This document shows positions 10,170-19,989 of a stretch of DNA of 64,000 nt, piece after piece; within the stretch, counting starts at the first letter, position 1; each line of letters begins with the position of its first letter. The notes beneath the pieces are model-generated. The model had not been told where the DNA came from. It saw only the letters and a list, made by a program, of their open reading frames with translations, and ran no database searches. Position numbers and translations under genes: made by a program. The DNA is from Burkholderiaceae bacterium (GTDB taxonomy: Bacteria > Pseudomonadota > Gammaproteobacteria > Burkholderiales > Burkholderiaceae), in contig CANFOL010000001.1 in NCBI GenBank assembly GCA_947448695.1, forward strand, positions 124,001 through 188,000, given 5' to 3'.

Positions 10170-10841
10170 ATGAGTTTATTGAAGTATGATTCCCGCCATA
10201 CAGGCATAAAAATTTGTGGCTTGAGCACTGAAGTAGATATTAAAACTGCCCTGGATCTAGGTATTGAGGCGATAGGGTTGGTTTTTTATCCACCAAGTCC
10301 AAGATGTTTAAATATGCTGCAAGCTTCTAAGTTATCGCGTTTACATGATGGAAATTTACAGAATGTAGTTTTGGTGGTTGATGCAGACGATGCCTTGACT
10401 CAGAGCATTAAAAGTCATTGCAAAATTGATATATGGCAGTTTCATGGAAATGAAACGCCAGAGCGCTGTTCCGAAATCGCAGGTGATTTACCTTGGTTAA
10501 AAGCAGCAAGAGTAGATGAAAAATTCCAACTAGACGAATTTTGCCTACAATATAGGGATGCATCAGCTTGGATATTAGATGCCGTTGTAGAGGGTTACGG
10601 TGGTGGTGGAAAAACATTTAATTGGGATTTAATACCGCAGTCATGGATAAAAGAAAACGCGCATCGGGTCGTTTTGAGTGGTGGATTGAAAATCAGCAAT
10701 GTTGTTGAGGCAATTACCCATTTTCGACCACTAGCAGTGGATGTATCGAGTGGGGTTGAGATTTCCAAAGGAAAAAAAGATCCCGAATTAATGAAACAGT
10801 TTGTAATGCAAGTCAGAGAGATTGATCAATCTCTGATCTAG
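10170..10841 (+). CDS. trpF: Phosphoribosylanthranilate isomerase
   Basis: TrpF performs the Amadori rearrangement of phosphoribosylanthranilate to CdRP in tryptophan synthesis. The 223-residue TIM barrel begins with the family motif KICGLSTEVD (catalytic Cys), and shows FYPPSPR, LLDA-type strands and the phosphate-binding LSGGLKISNV and VDVSSGVE near the C-terminus. It heads trpF-trpB-trpA, with accD behind, an order typical of beta- and gammaproteobacteria in which trpF is separate from trpC. Confidence 0.96.
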   Translation: MSLLKYDSRHTGIKICGLSTEVDIKTALDLGIEAIGLVFYPPSPRCLNMLQASKLSRLHDGNLQNVVLVVDADDALTQSIKSHCKIDIWQFHGNETPERCSEIAGDLPWLKAARVDEKFQLDEFCLQYRDASAWILDAVVEGYGGGGKTFNWDLIPQSWIKENAHRVVLSGGLKISNVVEAITHFRPLAVDVSSGVEISKGKKDPELMKQFVMQVREIDQSLI

Positions 10842-10857
10842 TAAAAAAGGATAACTT

Positions 10858-12060
10858 ATGTATGATTTTCCAGATACGCGCGGACATTTTGGCCCTTATG
10901 GGGGCATATTTGTATCTGAGACCCTCATGTATGCACTTGAAGAGCTCAAGCAAATTTATGCAAAATATCAACACGACCCAGAGTTCCTTGCGGAATTTCA
11001 CCATGAACTAAAGCACTTTGTTGGTCGACCTAGTCCGATTTACCATGCCAAGCGATGGAGTGAGCAGGTTGGTGGAGCGCAGGTATATTTTAAAAGAGAA
11101 GATTTAAACCATACGGGTGCGCACAAAATTAATAATGTGATAGGCCAAGCATTATTAGCCAAAAGGATGGGTAAGCCTCGGGTGATTGCAGAGACAGGAG
11201 CTGGTCAACATGGCGTTGCGACAGCCACGATTTGTGCGCGGTTTGGATTAGAGTGCGTGATTTATATGGGTAGTGTTGATGTGGCGAGACAGGCGCAAAA
11301 TATCTACCGTATGCAGCTTCTTGGTGCAAAGGTGGTTCCTGTGGAATCCGGATCTAAAACCTTGAAAGACGCTTTGAATGAGGCTATGCGTGATTGGGTT
11401 ACCAATGTAGAAAATACCTTCTACATCATTGGCACTGTAGCAGGCCCACATCCTTACCCAATGATGGTGAGAGATTTTCAAAGTGTCATTGGTCTTGAAT
11501 GTATTGATCAAATGCCAGAGATGACGGGTGCGCAACCAGACTATGTCATGGCATGTGTTGGTGGTGGCTCTAATGCAATGGGAATTTTTTATCCCTATAT
11601 AAACTATCCTGATGTGAAATTAATCGGCGTTGAAGCAGCTGGTTCTGGAATTGCAACAGGCATGCATGCTGCGGCATTATGTGCAGGCACACCGGGGGTT
11701 TTACATGGCAATAGAACCTATTTGATTCAGGATGCCGATGGTCAAATTATGGAAACCCATTCAATCTCTGCAGGTCTTGACTATCCAGGGGTTGGTCCAG
11801 AGCATGCATGGTTAAAAGATATCAACAGAGCAACCTATACTGCGGTTACTGATGAAGATGCTCTAGCTGCATTTCATACCTGTTGTGAGATCGAAGGAAT
11901 TATTCCTGCATTAGAAACCAGTCATGCGATTGCTTATGCGTTTCAGTTAGCTAAAACATTGCCTAAAGATAAAACGATTTTGGTTAATCTTTCAGGTAGG
12001 GGCGATAAAGATATGCATACGGTTGCACAGGCTGACAAAATTAAACTATCACCAGCATAA
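10858..12060 (+). CDS. trpB: Tryptophan synthase beta chain
   Basis: TrpB condenses indole with serine using PLP. PLP-binding K90 is in HTGAHKINN, the phosphate loop is GGGSNAMG, and [23 protein letters not shown] and LSGRGDKDM are all present. The 400-residue length is standard. It forms the channelled alpha2-beta2 complex with the product of the next gene, whose start is 13 bp downstream. Confidence 0.98.
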   Translation: MYDFPDTRGHFGPYGGIFVSETLMYALEELKQIYAKYQHDPEFLAEFHHELKHFVGRPSPIYHAKRWSEQVGGAQVYFKREDLNHTGAHKINNVIGQALLAKRMGKPRVIAETGAGQHGVATATICARFGLECVIYMGSVDVARQAQNIYRMQLLGAKVVPVESGSKTLKDALNEAMRDWVTNVENTFYIIGTVAGPHPYPMMVRDFQSVIGLECIDQMPEMTGAQPDYVMACVGGGSNAMGIFYPYINYPDVKLIGVEAAGSGIATGMHAAALCAGTPGVLHGNRTYLIQDADGQIMETHSISAGLDYPGVGPEHAWLKDINRATYTAVTDEDALAAFHTCCEIEGIIPALETSHAIAYAFQLAKTLPKDKTILVNLSGRGDKDMHTVAQADKIKLSPA

Positions 12061-12073
12061 GGTTGACTTTTTT

Positions 12074-12874
12074 ATGGGACGTATTGAAGCAGTATTTTTA
12101 GAACTTAAATCTCTTGGTAAAAAGGGTTTAATTCCATTCGTAACAGCTGGAGATCCTGATTTATCGAGTACCTTGCCGATATTGCATGCCTTGGTTGAGT
12201 CTGGAGCTGACATTATTGAACTTGGTATTCCATTCTCTGACCCGATGGCAGATGGACCTGTCATCCAAAGAGCCTCGGAAAGAGCCCTTGCCAATGGCAT
12301 GACCCTTTTAGAATGCTTGAAAATAGTAAAAGAGTTTCGGGTGACAAACCAAATAACACCCTTGGTCTTGATGGGATATGCCAATCCAATCGAGCATATG
12401 GGTATTGAGGTCTTTACCCAAAAAGCTAAAGAAGCTGGAGTTGATGGTGTTTTAGTAGTTGATTACCCGCCTGAAGAATGTACTGAATTTGCAGGCATTT
12501 TAAAAAATGCTGGTTTAAGCCCTATCTATTTATTAGCCCCGACATCATCACAAGAGCGCATCAATCATGTTTCAGACGTATCAAGTGGATATATTTATTA
12601 CGTATCTTTAAAAGGTGTTACTGGAGCTAGTAACGTCAACATTGCAGAGGTAGCTACCATTACGGATCAGATACGTGCACAAACCTCTACTCCACTGGCA
12701 ATTGGTTTTGGTATACGAGATGCGCAGTCCGCAAAAAAGTTAAGTCAAAGTGCAGATGCAGTGATTATTGGTAGTAAGTTAGTGCAGATATTAGAGGAGT
12801 CTCCTGCTGATACAAGGTTACAATCATTAAGAAGTTTTATTAGAGACATACGTACAGCATTAGATGAAAAATAA
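12074..12874 (+). CDS. trpA: Tryptophan synthase alpha chain
   Basis: TrpA cleaves indole-3-glycerol phosphate to indole and GAP. The 266-residue product, a TIM barrel, shows the signature LELGIPFSDPMADGPVIQ, with acid residues of the active site, and the phosphate-binding GFGIRDAQSA and VIIGSKLV segments. The ATG at 12074 (MGRIEAVFLELKS) lies after the trpB stop with AAGG about 12 bases upstream; an in-frame ATG at 12023 would overlap trpB and has no family counterpart. Confidence 0.97.
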   Translation: MGRIEAVFLELKSLGKKGLIPFVTAGDPDLSSTLPILHALVESGADIIELGIPFSDPMADGPVIQRASERALANGMTLLECLKIVKEFRVTNQITPLVLMGYANPIEHMGIEVFTQKAKEAGVDGVLVVDYPPEECTEFAGILKNAGLSPIYLLAPTSSQERINHVSDVSSGYIYYVSLKGVTGASNVNIAEVATITDQIRAQTSTPLAIGFGIRDAQSAKKLSQSADAVIIGSKLVQILEESPADTRLQSLRSFIRDIRTALDEK

Positions 12875-12909
12875 GAGATGTATTTTCAACAGATAACTAG
12901 AGGAATGAT

Positions 12910-13782
12910 ATGAGTTGGATTGATAAATTATTACCTCCGCAAATTCAGCAAACTGATCCTAGTCTAAGAAAATCTGTACCCGAAGGATTATGGGTTAAAT
13001 GTGCATCTTGTGAAGCAGTCTTGTATCGAACCGATGTTGAGGCTAATCAATATGTATGTTCGAAATGTGATCATCATATGCGGATTAGGGCAAGATTGAG
13101 GTTGGATAATTTATTAGATAAAGAGGGGCGTTATGAAATTGGGCAAGAAATTGTTCCAATTGACCCCTTGAAGTTTAAGGATACTAAAAAATATACGGAT
13201 CGTTTACAAGAGGCCATGGATAGTACTGGCGAAACCGATGCGATGGTTGTTTTAGGAGGCTCTATCCATAGCTTACCAGTTGTTATCGCCTGTTTTGAAT
13301 TTGAATTTATGGGTGGTTCGATGGGGTCTGTAGTAGGTGAGCGTTTTGTAAGAGGAGCGCAGACGGCTTTAGATCAAAAAGTTCCATTCATCTGTATTAG
13401 TGCTACAGGCGGCGCGCGGATGCAAGAAAGTCTATTATCACTTATGCAAATGGCTAAAACGAATTCAATGTTAACCAAGTTATCTAAAGCAAAGTTGCCC
13501 TATATTAGTGTATTAACAGATCCAACAATGGGCGGTATTTCTGCTAGCTTTGCTTTTATGGGTGATATTGTCATTGCAGAACCAAAGGCTTTAATTGGTT
13601 TTGCTGGACCAAGAGTCATTGAGCAAACCGTAAGAGAGAAGTTGCCTGAAGGGTTTCAAAGATCTGAATTTTTATTACAAAAAGGTGGCATCGACATGAT
13701 TGTGGATCGTCGGCAAATGAGAACTGAAATTGCTCAATTATTAGCTTTGTTACAAAAACAACCTACAGACTCGATCGCTTAA
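12910..13782 (+). CDS. accD: Acetyl-CoA carboxylase carboxyltransferase subunit beta
   Basis: AccD, with AccA, transfers CO2 from biotin to acetyl-CoA, giving malonyl-CoA for fatty acid synthesis. The N-terminal zinc ribbon is intact with C31, C34, C50 and C53. The crotonase-fold carboxyltransferase domain follows, with [11 protein letters not shown] and [12 protein letters not shown], which line the acyl-CoA site. The length of 290 residues is typical. AGAGGAATGAT precedes the ATG. The trpA-accD-folC arrangement is conserved in Burkholderiales. Confidence 0.97.
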   Translation: MSWIDKLLPPQIQQTDPSLRKSVPEGLWVKCASCEAVLYRTDVEANQYVCSKCDHHMRIRARLRLDNLLDKEGRYEIGQEIVPIDPLKFKDTKKYTDRLQEAMDSTGETDAMVVLGGSIHSLPVVIACFEFEFMGGSMGSVVGERFVRGAQTALDQKVPFICISATGGARMQESLLSLMQMAKTNSMLTKLSKAKLPYISVLTDPTMGGISASFAFMGDIVIAEPKALIGFAGPRVIEQTVREKLPEGFQRSEFLLQKGGIDMIVDRRQMRTEIAQLLALLQKQPTDSIA

Positions 13783-13789
13783 TATCCTT

Positions 13790-15103
13790 GTGTTTTCTAA
13801 AGAGCCACATTATTTTTCTGATCTTAAAAGCTGGTTAGCTTTTTTAGAGAGTGCCCACCCTGTCGGAATTGATATGGGTTTGAATCGCATTAAGAAAGTT
13901 CAACAGGCCCTTGATTTTCAATTTAAGTGTCCAGTCATTACGGTTGCTGGAACAAACGGAAAAGGTTCAACCTGTGCTTTTTTAGAGTCAATCTTTTCAG
14001 AAGCTGGTTACCGCGTGGCTTGTCATACATCCCCCCATTTTTTAGACTTCACAGAAAGAGCGCGCATTGATCGTCAAAGTGTTTCTGAAGAGCAATTATT
14101 GGAACACTTTCATGCTGTTGAGACAGCGAGATCTTCACTTGATGAAATAGTCAGTCTTACCTATTTTGAATTCACCACCTTAGCCATTTTGCACTTATTT
14201 GCTTCCCTGAAATTAGATGTTGTGATACTTGAAGTAGGACTTGGCGGAAGGCTAGATGCTGTTAATATCATTGACGCTGACTGTGCGATTATCACAAGTA
14301 TTGACCTTGATCATACAGCTCTGTTGGGCAATACTCGCGAGTTAATTGCAGTAGAAAAAGCAGGAATTATGAGGGCGGGAAAAATAGCTATTTGTGCAGA
14401 TCCTTTACCACCTTCCTCTTTAATTAAATACGCAAATCAATTAGGAGTCGATTTATGGTTACATGGACGAGACTTTAATGTTTCAGGTGACCAACAGCAG
14501 TGGGGCTGGTCTGGTAGGACGAGGCGAATTAATGGCTTAGCATATCCTGCTTTGAGGGGCGCAAATCAATTACTGAATGCGTCTGCTGTGATAGCTGCCC
14601 TAATGAGTTTAAGAGATGTACTGCCCGTCGGAGTTCAGTCTATCAGGAATGGCTTTGCCATGGTCGATTTACCGGGTAGATTTCAAGTGTTGGCAGGTCA
14701 ACCAACGGTAGTTCTTGACGTAGCCCATAATCCTCATGCAAGTAGTGCTCTAGCAGCTAGTTTAGATAAGATGGGTTATTTTCCCTTTACGCATGCAATT
14801 TTTGGCGTCATGGCAGACAAAGATATTGAAGGCGTCATTCGACCAATGTTGGAAATCGTTGATTATTGGCATTGTGTTAACTTACCTATTCCAAGAGCTG
14901 CTAAAGCTCAGCATCTGCAACACACTTTAGAAAGTATGGGTGTGAAAAATACAAATGAATCTGGAGTTACAAGTCATTTAACCGTTGAAGAAGCCTATCA
15001 AAAAACCTTCGAGGAGATTGGTCAAAATGATAGAATAGTGGTATTCGGGTCTTTCTTAACAGTAAGTGCTGTGTTGGCGTTGCAGAAATTACAAAAACAC
15101 TGA
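13790..15103 (+). CDS. folC: Bifunctional folylpolyglutamate / dihydrofolate synthase
   Basis: FolC adds glutamate to dihydropteroate and then to tetrahydrofolates. The Mur-ligase-like P-loop VAGTNGKGSTCAFLE lies near residue 55, followed by HTSPHFLDFTERARI, the EVGLGGRLDAVN block, the SIDLDHTALLG metal-binding motif, and a C-terminal domain with LDVAHNPHA. The start is a GTG at 13790, because the residues ahead of the next ATG (SDLKSWLAFLESAHP) are conserved in the family. It begins 7 bp after accD. Length 437 is normal. Confidence 0.95.
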   Translation: MFSKEPHYFSDLKSWLAFLESAHPVGIDMGLNRIKKVQQALDFQFKCPVITVAGTNGKGSTCAFLESIFSEAGYRVACHTSPHFLDFTERARIDRQSVSEEQLLEHFHAVETARSSLDEIVSLTYFEFTTLAILHLFASLKLDVVILEVGLGGRLDAVNIIDADCAIITSIDLDHTALLGNTRELIAVEKAGIMRAGKIAICADPLPPSSLIKYANQLGVDLWLHGRDFNVSGDQQQWGWSGRTRRINGLAYPALRGANQLLNASAVIAALMSLRDVLPVGVQSIRNGFAMVDLPGRFQVLAGQPTVVLDVAHNPHASSALAASLDKMGYFPFTHAIFGVMADKDIEGVIRPMLEIVDYWHCVNLPIPRAAKAQHLQHTLESMGVKNTNESGVTSHLTVEEAYQKTFEEIGQNDRIVVFGSFLTVSAVLALQKLQKH

Positions 15104-15132
15104 AATACCTCTAAAAGTGCAGATAAATATTA

Positions 15133-15837
15133 ATGATTTCATTTTTAAAATTTAAAAATAAAAAAAATCTAGAAGATAGTGCTATTCGCACTGAACCAAG
15201 CCTTAAATCTCGTCGTCAAGTTCTTGATGAAGATCAAGAAGTGATGTCTGAAAAACCTGAAGTTCAACGAGCCAGACATCGATTATTGGGGGCAGCTTTA
15301 TTATTACTTCTTGCAATTATTGGTTTACCAAGAGTTTTTGATTCGGAGCCTAAAAAAATCAAAAATGACGTTGTTTTAAAGGTCGTTAGTTCGGTCACTG
15401 ACTCTGTCAGCTCAAATGAAGAGAAAAAGCCTGTTGATAGTCCAGTAGTTCCTGAATCTATCTCTGAGGAGAAAGCGGTGGTAGTCAATAGCTCGGAGTT
15501 TAAAGAATTAAAATCCTCCAAAAATAATATTGCAGACAGTAATGAGGTCGTCATTGCAGAGTCTGCACCAAAAGAAGCTGACAAACCTAAAGCGAAATTT
15601 TATATTCAAGTAGCAGCGTATTCCTCGAATGATCGAGTCAAGAAAATGTCTGCAAAGCTCAAAGATTTAAAAATATCATCGTATGTTGTAGAGAGAAAAA
15701 AAGAGGCTGAAGGAACGACTTTGTATCTCTTGCGGGCCGGTCCTTACAACTCTAGGGATGAAGCACAAGTGGCAGTTATGAAAATGATTGAACTTGAGTT
15801 AACTCCAAAAATTATTGAAATGAAAACACCTCAATGA
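15133..15837 (+). CDS. dedD: DedD-like SPOR-domain membrane protein
   Basis: SPOR-domain proteins bind denuded septal peptidoglycan and help in cell division. The 234-residue product has a basic cytoplasmic N-terminus, one membrane segment (LLGAALLLLLAIIGLPRVF, about residues 51-69), a long Lys/Ser/Glu-rich periplasmic linker, and a C-terminal SPOR domain starting KFYIQVAAYSSNDRVKKM and ending near LRAGPYNSRDEAQVA. It stands between folC and cvpA, the place of dedD in proteobacteria, and overlaps cvpA by four bases. Confidence 0.88.
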   Translation: MISFLKFKNKKNLEDSAIRTEPSLKSRRQVLDEDQEVMSEKPEVQRARHRLLGAALLLLLAIIGLPRVFDSEPKKIKNDVVLKVVSSVTDSVSSNEEKKPVDSPVVPESISEEKAVVVNSSEFKELKSSKNNIADSNEVVIAESAPKEADKPKAKFYIQVAAYSSNDRVKKMSAKLKDLKISSYVVERKKEAEGTTLYLLRAGPYNSRDEAQVAVMKMIELELTPKIIEMKTPQ

Positions 15838-16367
15838 TGAATACTTTTGCCTTTACCACCATTGATTTTATTGTTATCGGGATTGTTGCTTTTTCAGCAA
15901 TATTAGGTTTAATTCGTGGTTTTATTCGTGAAGCTTTTTCATTTGCGGGTTTTGCTATAGCAATGTATGTTGCTTACCATTTTTCTGGCCTGATTGCCAC
16001 GAAATGGTTAAGTACAGTTCCAGGTGGTGTTACTAGTCAGCATGCTTTAGCTTTTATTGGTATTTTTGTTGTCATTTTAATTTTGTCAAAAATCATATCA
16101 AGCTTATTTAGTAGTTTAGCGAACAAAATTGGTTTATCTTTTTTCGATCGTTTATTAGGGGCTTTTTTTGGAGCGATTCGAGGTGTACTTATTATTGTTG
16201 TGTTGTCTACCTTATTTGCCCTGACAGATATACCCAAAAGTTCAGAGTGGAAAGACGCTTTAACAAAACCTGGAATAGAAATGGCGGTTGGATTGATTCG
16301 TAATTGGTTACCAGAAGATTGGGCCAATCAATTAAAAAATGTCACAGATATACGTCAAGTACCTTAA
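15834..16367 (+). CDS. cvpA: CvpA family inner-membrane protein
   Basis: CvpA is a small inner-membrane protein, first named for its requirement in colicin V production; its molecular role is not settled. The 177-residue product has four hydrophobic segments and the conserved LIRGFIREAFSFAGF turn after the first one. It starts within the end of dedD and is followed 18 bp later by purF, the standard cvpA-purF pair. Confidence 0.92.
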   Translation: MMNTFAFTTIDFIVIGIVAFSAILGLIRGFIREAFSFAGFAIAMYVAYHFSGLIATKWLSTVPGGVTSQHALAFIGIFVVILILSKIISSLFSSLANKIGLSFFDRLLGAFFGAIRGVLIIVVLSTLFALTDIPKSSEWKDALTKPGIEMAVGLIRNWLPEDWANQLKNVTDIRQVP

Positions 16368-16385
16368 ATCTTCGAAAGTTAATCT

Positions 16386-17927
16386 ATGTGCGGAATTGTT
16401 GGTTTTATTGCTAATGAGCCAGTCAATCAACTGATTTATGACGCATTATTGTTATTGCAACATCGCGGTCAAGATGCTGCAGGTATTGCAACTCATAATG
16501 GTTTTTCATTTCACATGCACAAAGCCAATGGCTTGGTTAGAGACGTGTTTAGAACGCGTAATATGCGAGGTCTCATCGGTAATTCAGGAATTGGTCAAGT
16601 ACGCTACCCTACAGCAGGTTCTGCAAGTAGTGAAGAAGAGGCCCAACCTTTTTACGTGAATGCTCCTTTTGGGATTGTTCTTGCGCACAATGGAAATTTA
16701 ACCAATGCTCCTAAGTTACGCGATGAGATGTTCCATCGAGATCGACGCCACATTAATACGAGTTCTGATACAGAAGTTTTATTAAACGTACTAGCCGATG
16801 AGATTCAAAGATCTACCAATGGAATTATCATGGATGCAGCATCTGCATTTCATGCATTAGAAAGTGTCTATGAACGCTTAGAAGGCTCTTTTGCGGTAGT
16901 GTCAATGATTGCCGGTCATGGATTACTTGCATTTCGTGACCCTCATGGGATTCGCCCCTTGTGTATTGGCAGGAAGGATGTCGGACAGGGTAAATCACAA
17001 TGGATGGTAAGTTCAGAGTCTGTTGCGATAGAGGGCATTGGCTATGAATTTGTTCGAGATATTGCACCTGGTGAAGCCATTTTTGTGGATCTTGATGGCA
17101 ACTTTGCAAGTCGTCAAATTGTGGCCGATGCTGATTTAAATCCATGCGTATTTGAGTATGTTTATTTAGCTCGCCCAGATTCATTTATGGATGGCATATC
17201 TATTTATGATGTGCGTATGAAAATGGGGGATTATTTAGCCCATAAAATTAGACGAGAAACAGATATAACTGACATTGATGTAGTGATGCCTATACCCGAC
17301 TCAAGTAGACCTGCAGCTATGCAGGTGGCTAAATTATTAGGGATTGAATATCGAGAAGGATTTTTCAAAAACCGTTATATCGGACGGACATTTATCATGC
17401 CAGGACAGGCGGTACGAAAAAAATCAGTCCGTCAAAAATTAAATGCCATGCATGTTGAGTTTCTCAATAAATCTGTATTGATAGTTGATGACTCGATTGT
17501 GAGGGGAACAACTTCTTCTGAAATTGTTCAAATGGCCAGAAGTGCTGGGGCTAGAAAAGTAATATTTGCATCTGCTGCACCCCCGGTATGTTTTCCAAAT
17601 GTATATGGGATAGACATGCCAACACGTGGTGAGTTAGTTGCTTACGGCAGAACTCTCGAAGAAATCAATGAGTTAATTGGCTCAGACCAGTTGATTTATC
17701 AGGATGTAGAGGACTTAAAGCAGGCAATACGTGATATAAATCCGATTATTAATGGTTTTGAGGCCTCTTGCTTTGATGGCAATTACATTACTGGTAACAT
17801 TACAAATTCGTATTTAGATGCCTTAGAAGCTTCAAGATTGTCACCGAATTCTATGGAAGATCGAGGTGCAGAAGTTGGTGATTTTTCTCGTTCACAATTA
17901 AACTTACAGCTCACCGGGCTTGAGTAG
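16386..17927 (+). CDS. purF: Amidophosphoribosyltransferase
   Basis: PurF commits PRPP and glutamine to purine synthesis by making phosphoribosylamine. The N-terminal Ntn glutaminase domain begins MCGIVGF, so Cys2 becomes the nucleophile after Met removal. It includes LLLQHRGQDAAGIAT and LAHNGNLTNA. The C-terminal phosphoribosyltransferase domain has the PRPP motif VLIVDDSIVRGTTS near residue 370. The 513-residue length fits the E. coli-type enzyme. Confidence 0.97.
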   Translation: MCGIVGFIANEPVNQLIYDALLLLQHRGQDAAGIATHNGFSFHMHKANGLVRDVFRTRNMRGLIGNSGIGQVRYPTAGSASSEEEAQPFYVNAPFGIVLAHNGNLTNAPKLRDEMFHRDRRHINTSSDTEVLLNVLADEIQRSTNGIIMDAASAFHALESVYERLEGSFAVVSMIAGHGLLAFRDPHGIRPLCIGRKDVGQGKSQWMVSSESVAIEGIGYEFVRDIAPGEAIFVDLDGNFASRQIVADADLNPCVFEYVYLARPDSFMDGISIYDVRMKMGDYLAHKIRRETDITDIDVVMPIPDSSRPAAMQVAKLLGIEYREGFFKNRYIGRTFIMPGQAVRKKSVRQKLNAMHVEFLNKSVLIVDDSIVRGTTSSEIVQMARSAGARKVIFASAAPPVCFPNVYGIDMPTRGELVAYGRTLEEINELIGSDQLIYQDVEDLKQAIRDINPIINGFEASCFDGNYITGNITNSYLDALEASRLSPNSMEDRGAEVGDFSRSQLNLQLTGLE

Positions 17928-17939
17928 GAAGTTAAGTAC

Positions 17940-19145
17940 ATGTCAGACCAAGATAAATTTGAAGGTTTACATCCCGATACCCTAGCGGTTCGTGCGGGTA
18001 CTGTACGCTCGCAATTTAATGAACATTCTGAAGCAATGTTCTTGACGTCTAGTTTTGTTTATGAAAATTCGCAAATTGCTGCCGATCGCTTTGCCAACGC
18101 TGAGACAGGATTTATTTATTCTCGTTTTACTAATCCTTCCGTTACGATGTTTCAAGAACGTTTGGCCGCCCTCGAGGGTGCGCAAGCTTGTATTGCAACG
18201 GCATCTGGTATGGCAGCTATATTTGCCTTATCCCTAACGGTTCTCAAAGCCGGCGACCATATTATTTGTTCTAGAGCGGTCTTTGGGTCAACGATACAAA
18301 TGTTTAGCAATATCTTGTCTAAATTCGAAATTTCGACAACTTATGTAGATCCAACTGTCATCGAAGATTTCTCTGCTGCCATGCGTCCAAACACGCGGAT
18401 GGTTTATATAGAAAGTCCATCGAACCCTTTAACAGAAATCGCTGATATTAGAGCGATCAGTTCTATTTGTAGGGCGGCAAACGCTCTTTTTGTAGTTGAT
18501 AACTGCTTTTGTACACCTGTATTACAGAAGCCATTAGAGTTAGGCGCCGATGTCATTATTCATTCAGCAACCAAATTTTTAGATGGTCAGGGTAGAGTGT
18601 TGGGTGGTGCAGTCCTTGGGTCTAAAGAACTTATCTCAAAGATCTTTGGCTTTAACCGTATTACAGGACCAACCTTATCAGCATTTAATGCTTGGGTTCT
18701 TTTGAAGGGGCTTGAAACACTTTCTTTAAGAGTTGAAAAACAAAGTGATAATGCTTTTGAGATTGCTTCTTGGTTAGAAACTTGTGCGATGGTTGAGCGA
18801 GTTTATCATCCGCAATTAGCATCGCATCCGCAACACGAATTAGCGATGTGTCAACAATTAAAAGGTGGGGCAATTGTGTCCTTTGTTGTGAAAGGTGGCA
18901 GAGAAAACGCTTGGAAGGTCATTGATTCAACCCAACTCTGTTCAATTACAGCAAATTTAGGTGATACTAGAACAACCATCACTCATCCTGCAACGACAAC
19001 CCATGGACGTATGCCAGTAGCTGATCGTGAAAAAGCTGGCTTAGTAGAGGGCTTGATTCGATTATCTATTGGTTTGGAGCATGTCAATGACTTAAAAAAA
19101 GACCTCTCACGAGGTTTATCTCTAATTGGTTCATCGAAAGGATAA
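17940..19145 (+). CDS. metZ: O-succinylhomoserine sulfhydrylase
   Basis: MetZ makes homocysteine directly from O-succinylhomoserine and sulfide with PLP. The 401-residue Cys/Met-metabolism PLP enzyme shows the PLP lysine K212 in SATKFLDGQGRVLGG, the SGMAAIFAL phosphate-binding region, and C-terminal LGDTRTTITHPATTTHGR. The choice of MetZ over MetB or MetC rests on family similarity and on the purF-metZ order of Burkholderiales; I judge it likely but not certain. It begins 12 bp after purF. Confidence 0.88.
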   Translation: MSDQDKFEGLHPDTLAVRAGTVRSQFNEHSEAMFLTSSFVYENSQIAADRFANAETGFIYSRFTNPSVTMFQERLAALEGAQACIATASGMAAIFALSLTVLKAGDHIICSRAVFGSTIQMFSNILSKFEISTTYVDPTVIEDFSAAMRPNTRMVYIESPSNPLTEIADIRAISSICRAANALFVVDNCFCTPVLQKPLELGADVIIHSATKFLDGQGRVLGGAVLGSKELISKIFGFNRITGPTLSAFNAWVLLKGLETLSLRVEKQSDNAFEIASWLETCAMVERVYHPQLASHPQHELAMCQQLKGGAIVSFVVKGGRENAWKVIDSTQLCSITANLGDTRTTITHPATTTHGRMPVADREKAGLVEGLIRLSIGLEHVNDLKKDLSRGLSLIGSSKG

Positions 19146-19148
19146 ATA

Positions 19149-19493
19149 ATGACCGTTGATATTACAACCCACAATCCAGAATTTTCCACGACAGGACAAT
19201 TAAGTCCTGAGCAGGTAGGTGAAGTAGCTTCCTTAGGCTTTAAAAGTGTGATTGATAATCGCCCTGACTTCGAAGGTGGTCATGAACAGCCACTGCATAT
19301 GGATATTGAAAAATTAGTAATAGCTAGTGGTATGCAATTTGCGTATTTACCTGTGATTAGTGGAGCCATAACGCAAGATCAAGTCCATCAGATGGCTGAA
19401 TTAATTGATTCTTTGCCTAAGCCTATTTTGGCATTTTGTCGAAGTGGCGCGCGTTCAACCAATTTATACCATCTCGCCATGAGCCGTAGTTAA
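19149..19493 (+). CDS. DUF442 (TIGR01244 / Blh-like) phosphatase-fold protein
   Basis: The 114-residue product looks like a compact cysteine-phosphatase/rhodanese-like domain: it starts with the family pattern FSTTGQLSPEQV, includes VIDNRPDFEG, and ends with the loop C-R-S-G-A-R-S (FCRSGARSTNLYHLA), a C-x5-R-type active-site loop. Members are annotated as sulfur transferases or phosphatases, often fused to metallo-beta-lactamase persulfide dioxygenases; here the domain is alone. It starts 3 bp behind metZ, which consumes sulfide, so a role in sulfur handling is a reasonable inference but unproven. Confidence 0.82.
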   Translation: MTVDITTHNPEFSTTGQLSPEQVGEVASLGFKSVIDNRPDFEGGHEQPLHMDIEKLVIASGMQFAYLPVISGAITQDQVHQMAELIDSLPKPILAFCRSGARSTNLYHLAMSRS

Positions 19494-19987
19494 TGCCAGC
19501 TCGTTTTTTATTTTTGGCAAGTATTTTGATCTTGTTTGCCGCACAATGGCAAGCACATGCAGGTGTTGCTCAAGATAAAGAACTTCAGGAAATTGACCTT
19601 ATTCAGAATCATTTAAATACTCAATATGAGTGGATTCAGTATCGCTATGATCAGTCCAGATCTGAATGTTATGGAAAGTTTTGGATGCAACGCTGTACGG
19701 ATCAAGCAAGAGTTGTGTTTTTAAAAGAGAAAAAAATAGTTCGGGATCAGGAAATTGCGCTTCATGACCGTCAACGGGTTGTGAATGAAATGATTAAGGA
19801 TGAAAAAGATCAGCAACGTATTGCGGAATATCAAGATCCTAAAAAAGTTAAAGAGCGTGCCGAAAACAGAGCTAATTATGAAGAAAAACAGCGACTGCGT
19901 GCAGAGCGTGAAGCTGAATTAGAAGAGCGACGTAAGGATGCGAATAAGCGAGCTCAAGAAAATCGTAAAACCTCACCCCTTGATTAA
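19493..19987 (+). CDS. Unknown secreted, charged coiled-coil protein
   Basis: I do not recognise a functional family. The 164-residue product has a signal peptide (PARFLFLASILILFAAQW, probable cleavage after AHA near residue 23). The mature protein has two cysteines in a C-x7-C pattern (SECYGKFWMQRCTDQAR) that could form a disulfide. Its C-terminal half is almost wholly Lys/Arg/Glu-rich and predicted helical, ending in NRKTSPLD. It starts within the stop of the preceding gene (TAATG) and ends 2 bp before radA, so it is part of the metZ-to-radA transcription unit. A periplasmic location is inferred from the signal peptide. Confidence 0.8.
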   Translation: MPARFLFLASILILFAAQWQAHAGVAQDKELQEIDLIQNHLNTQYEWIQYRYDQSRSECYGKFWMQRCTDQARVVFLKEKKIVRDQEIALHDRQRVVNEMIKDEKDQQRIAEYQDPKKVKERAENRANYEEKQRLRAEREAELEERRKDANKRAQENRKTSPLD

Positions 19988-19989
19988 CT

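Noticed and set aside
12023..12073. Longer trpA start inside trpB
   Set aside because: The extension is trpB sequence in another frame; the family N-terminus starts at 12074.
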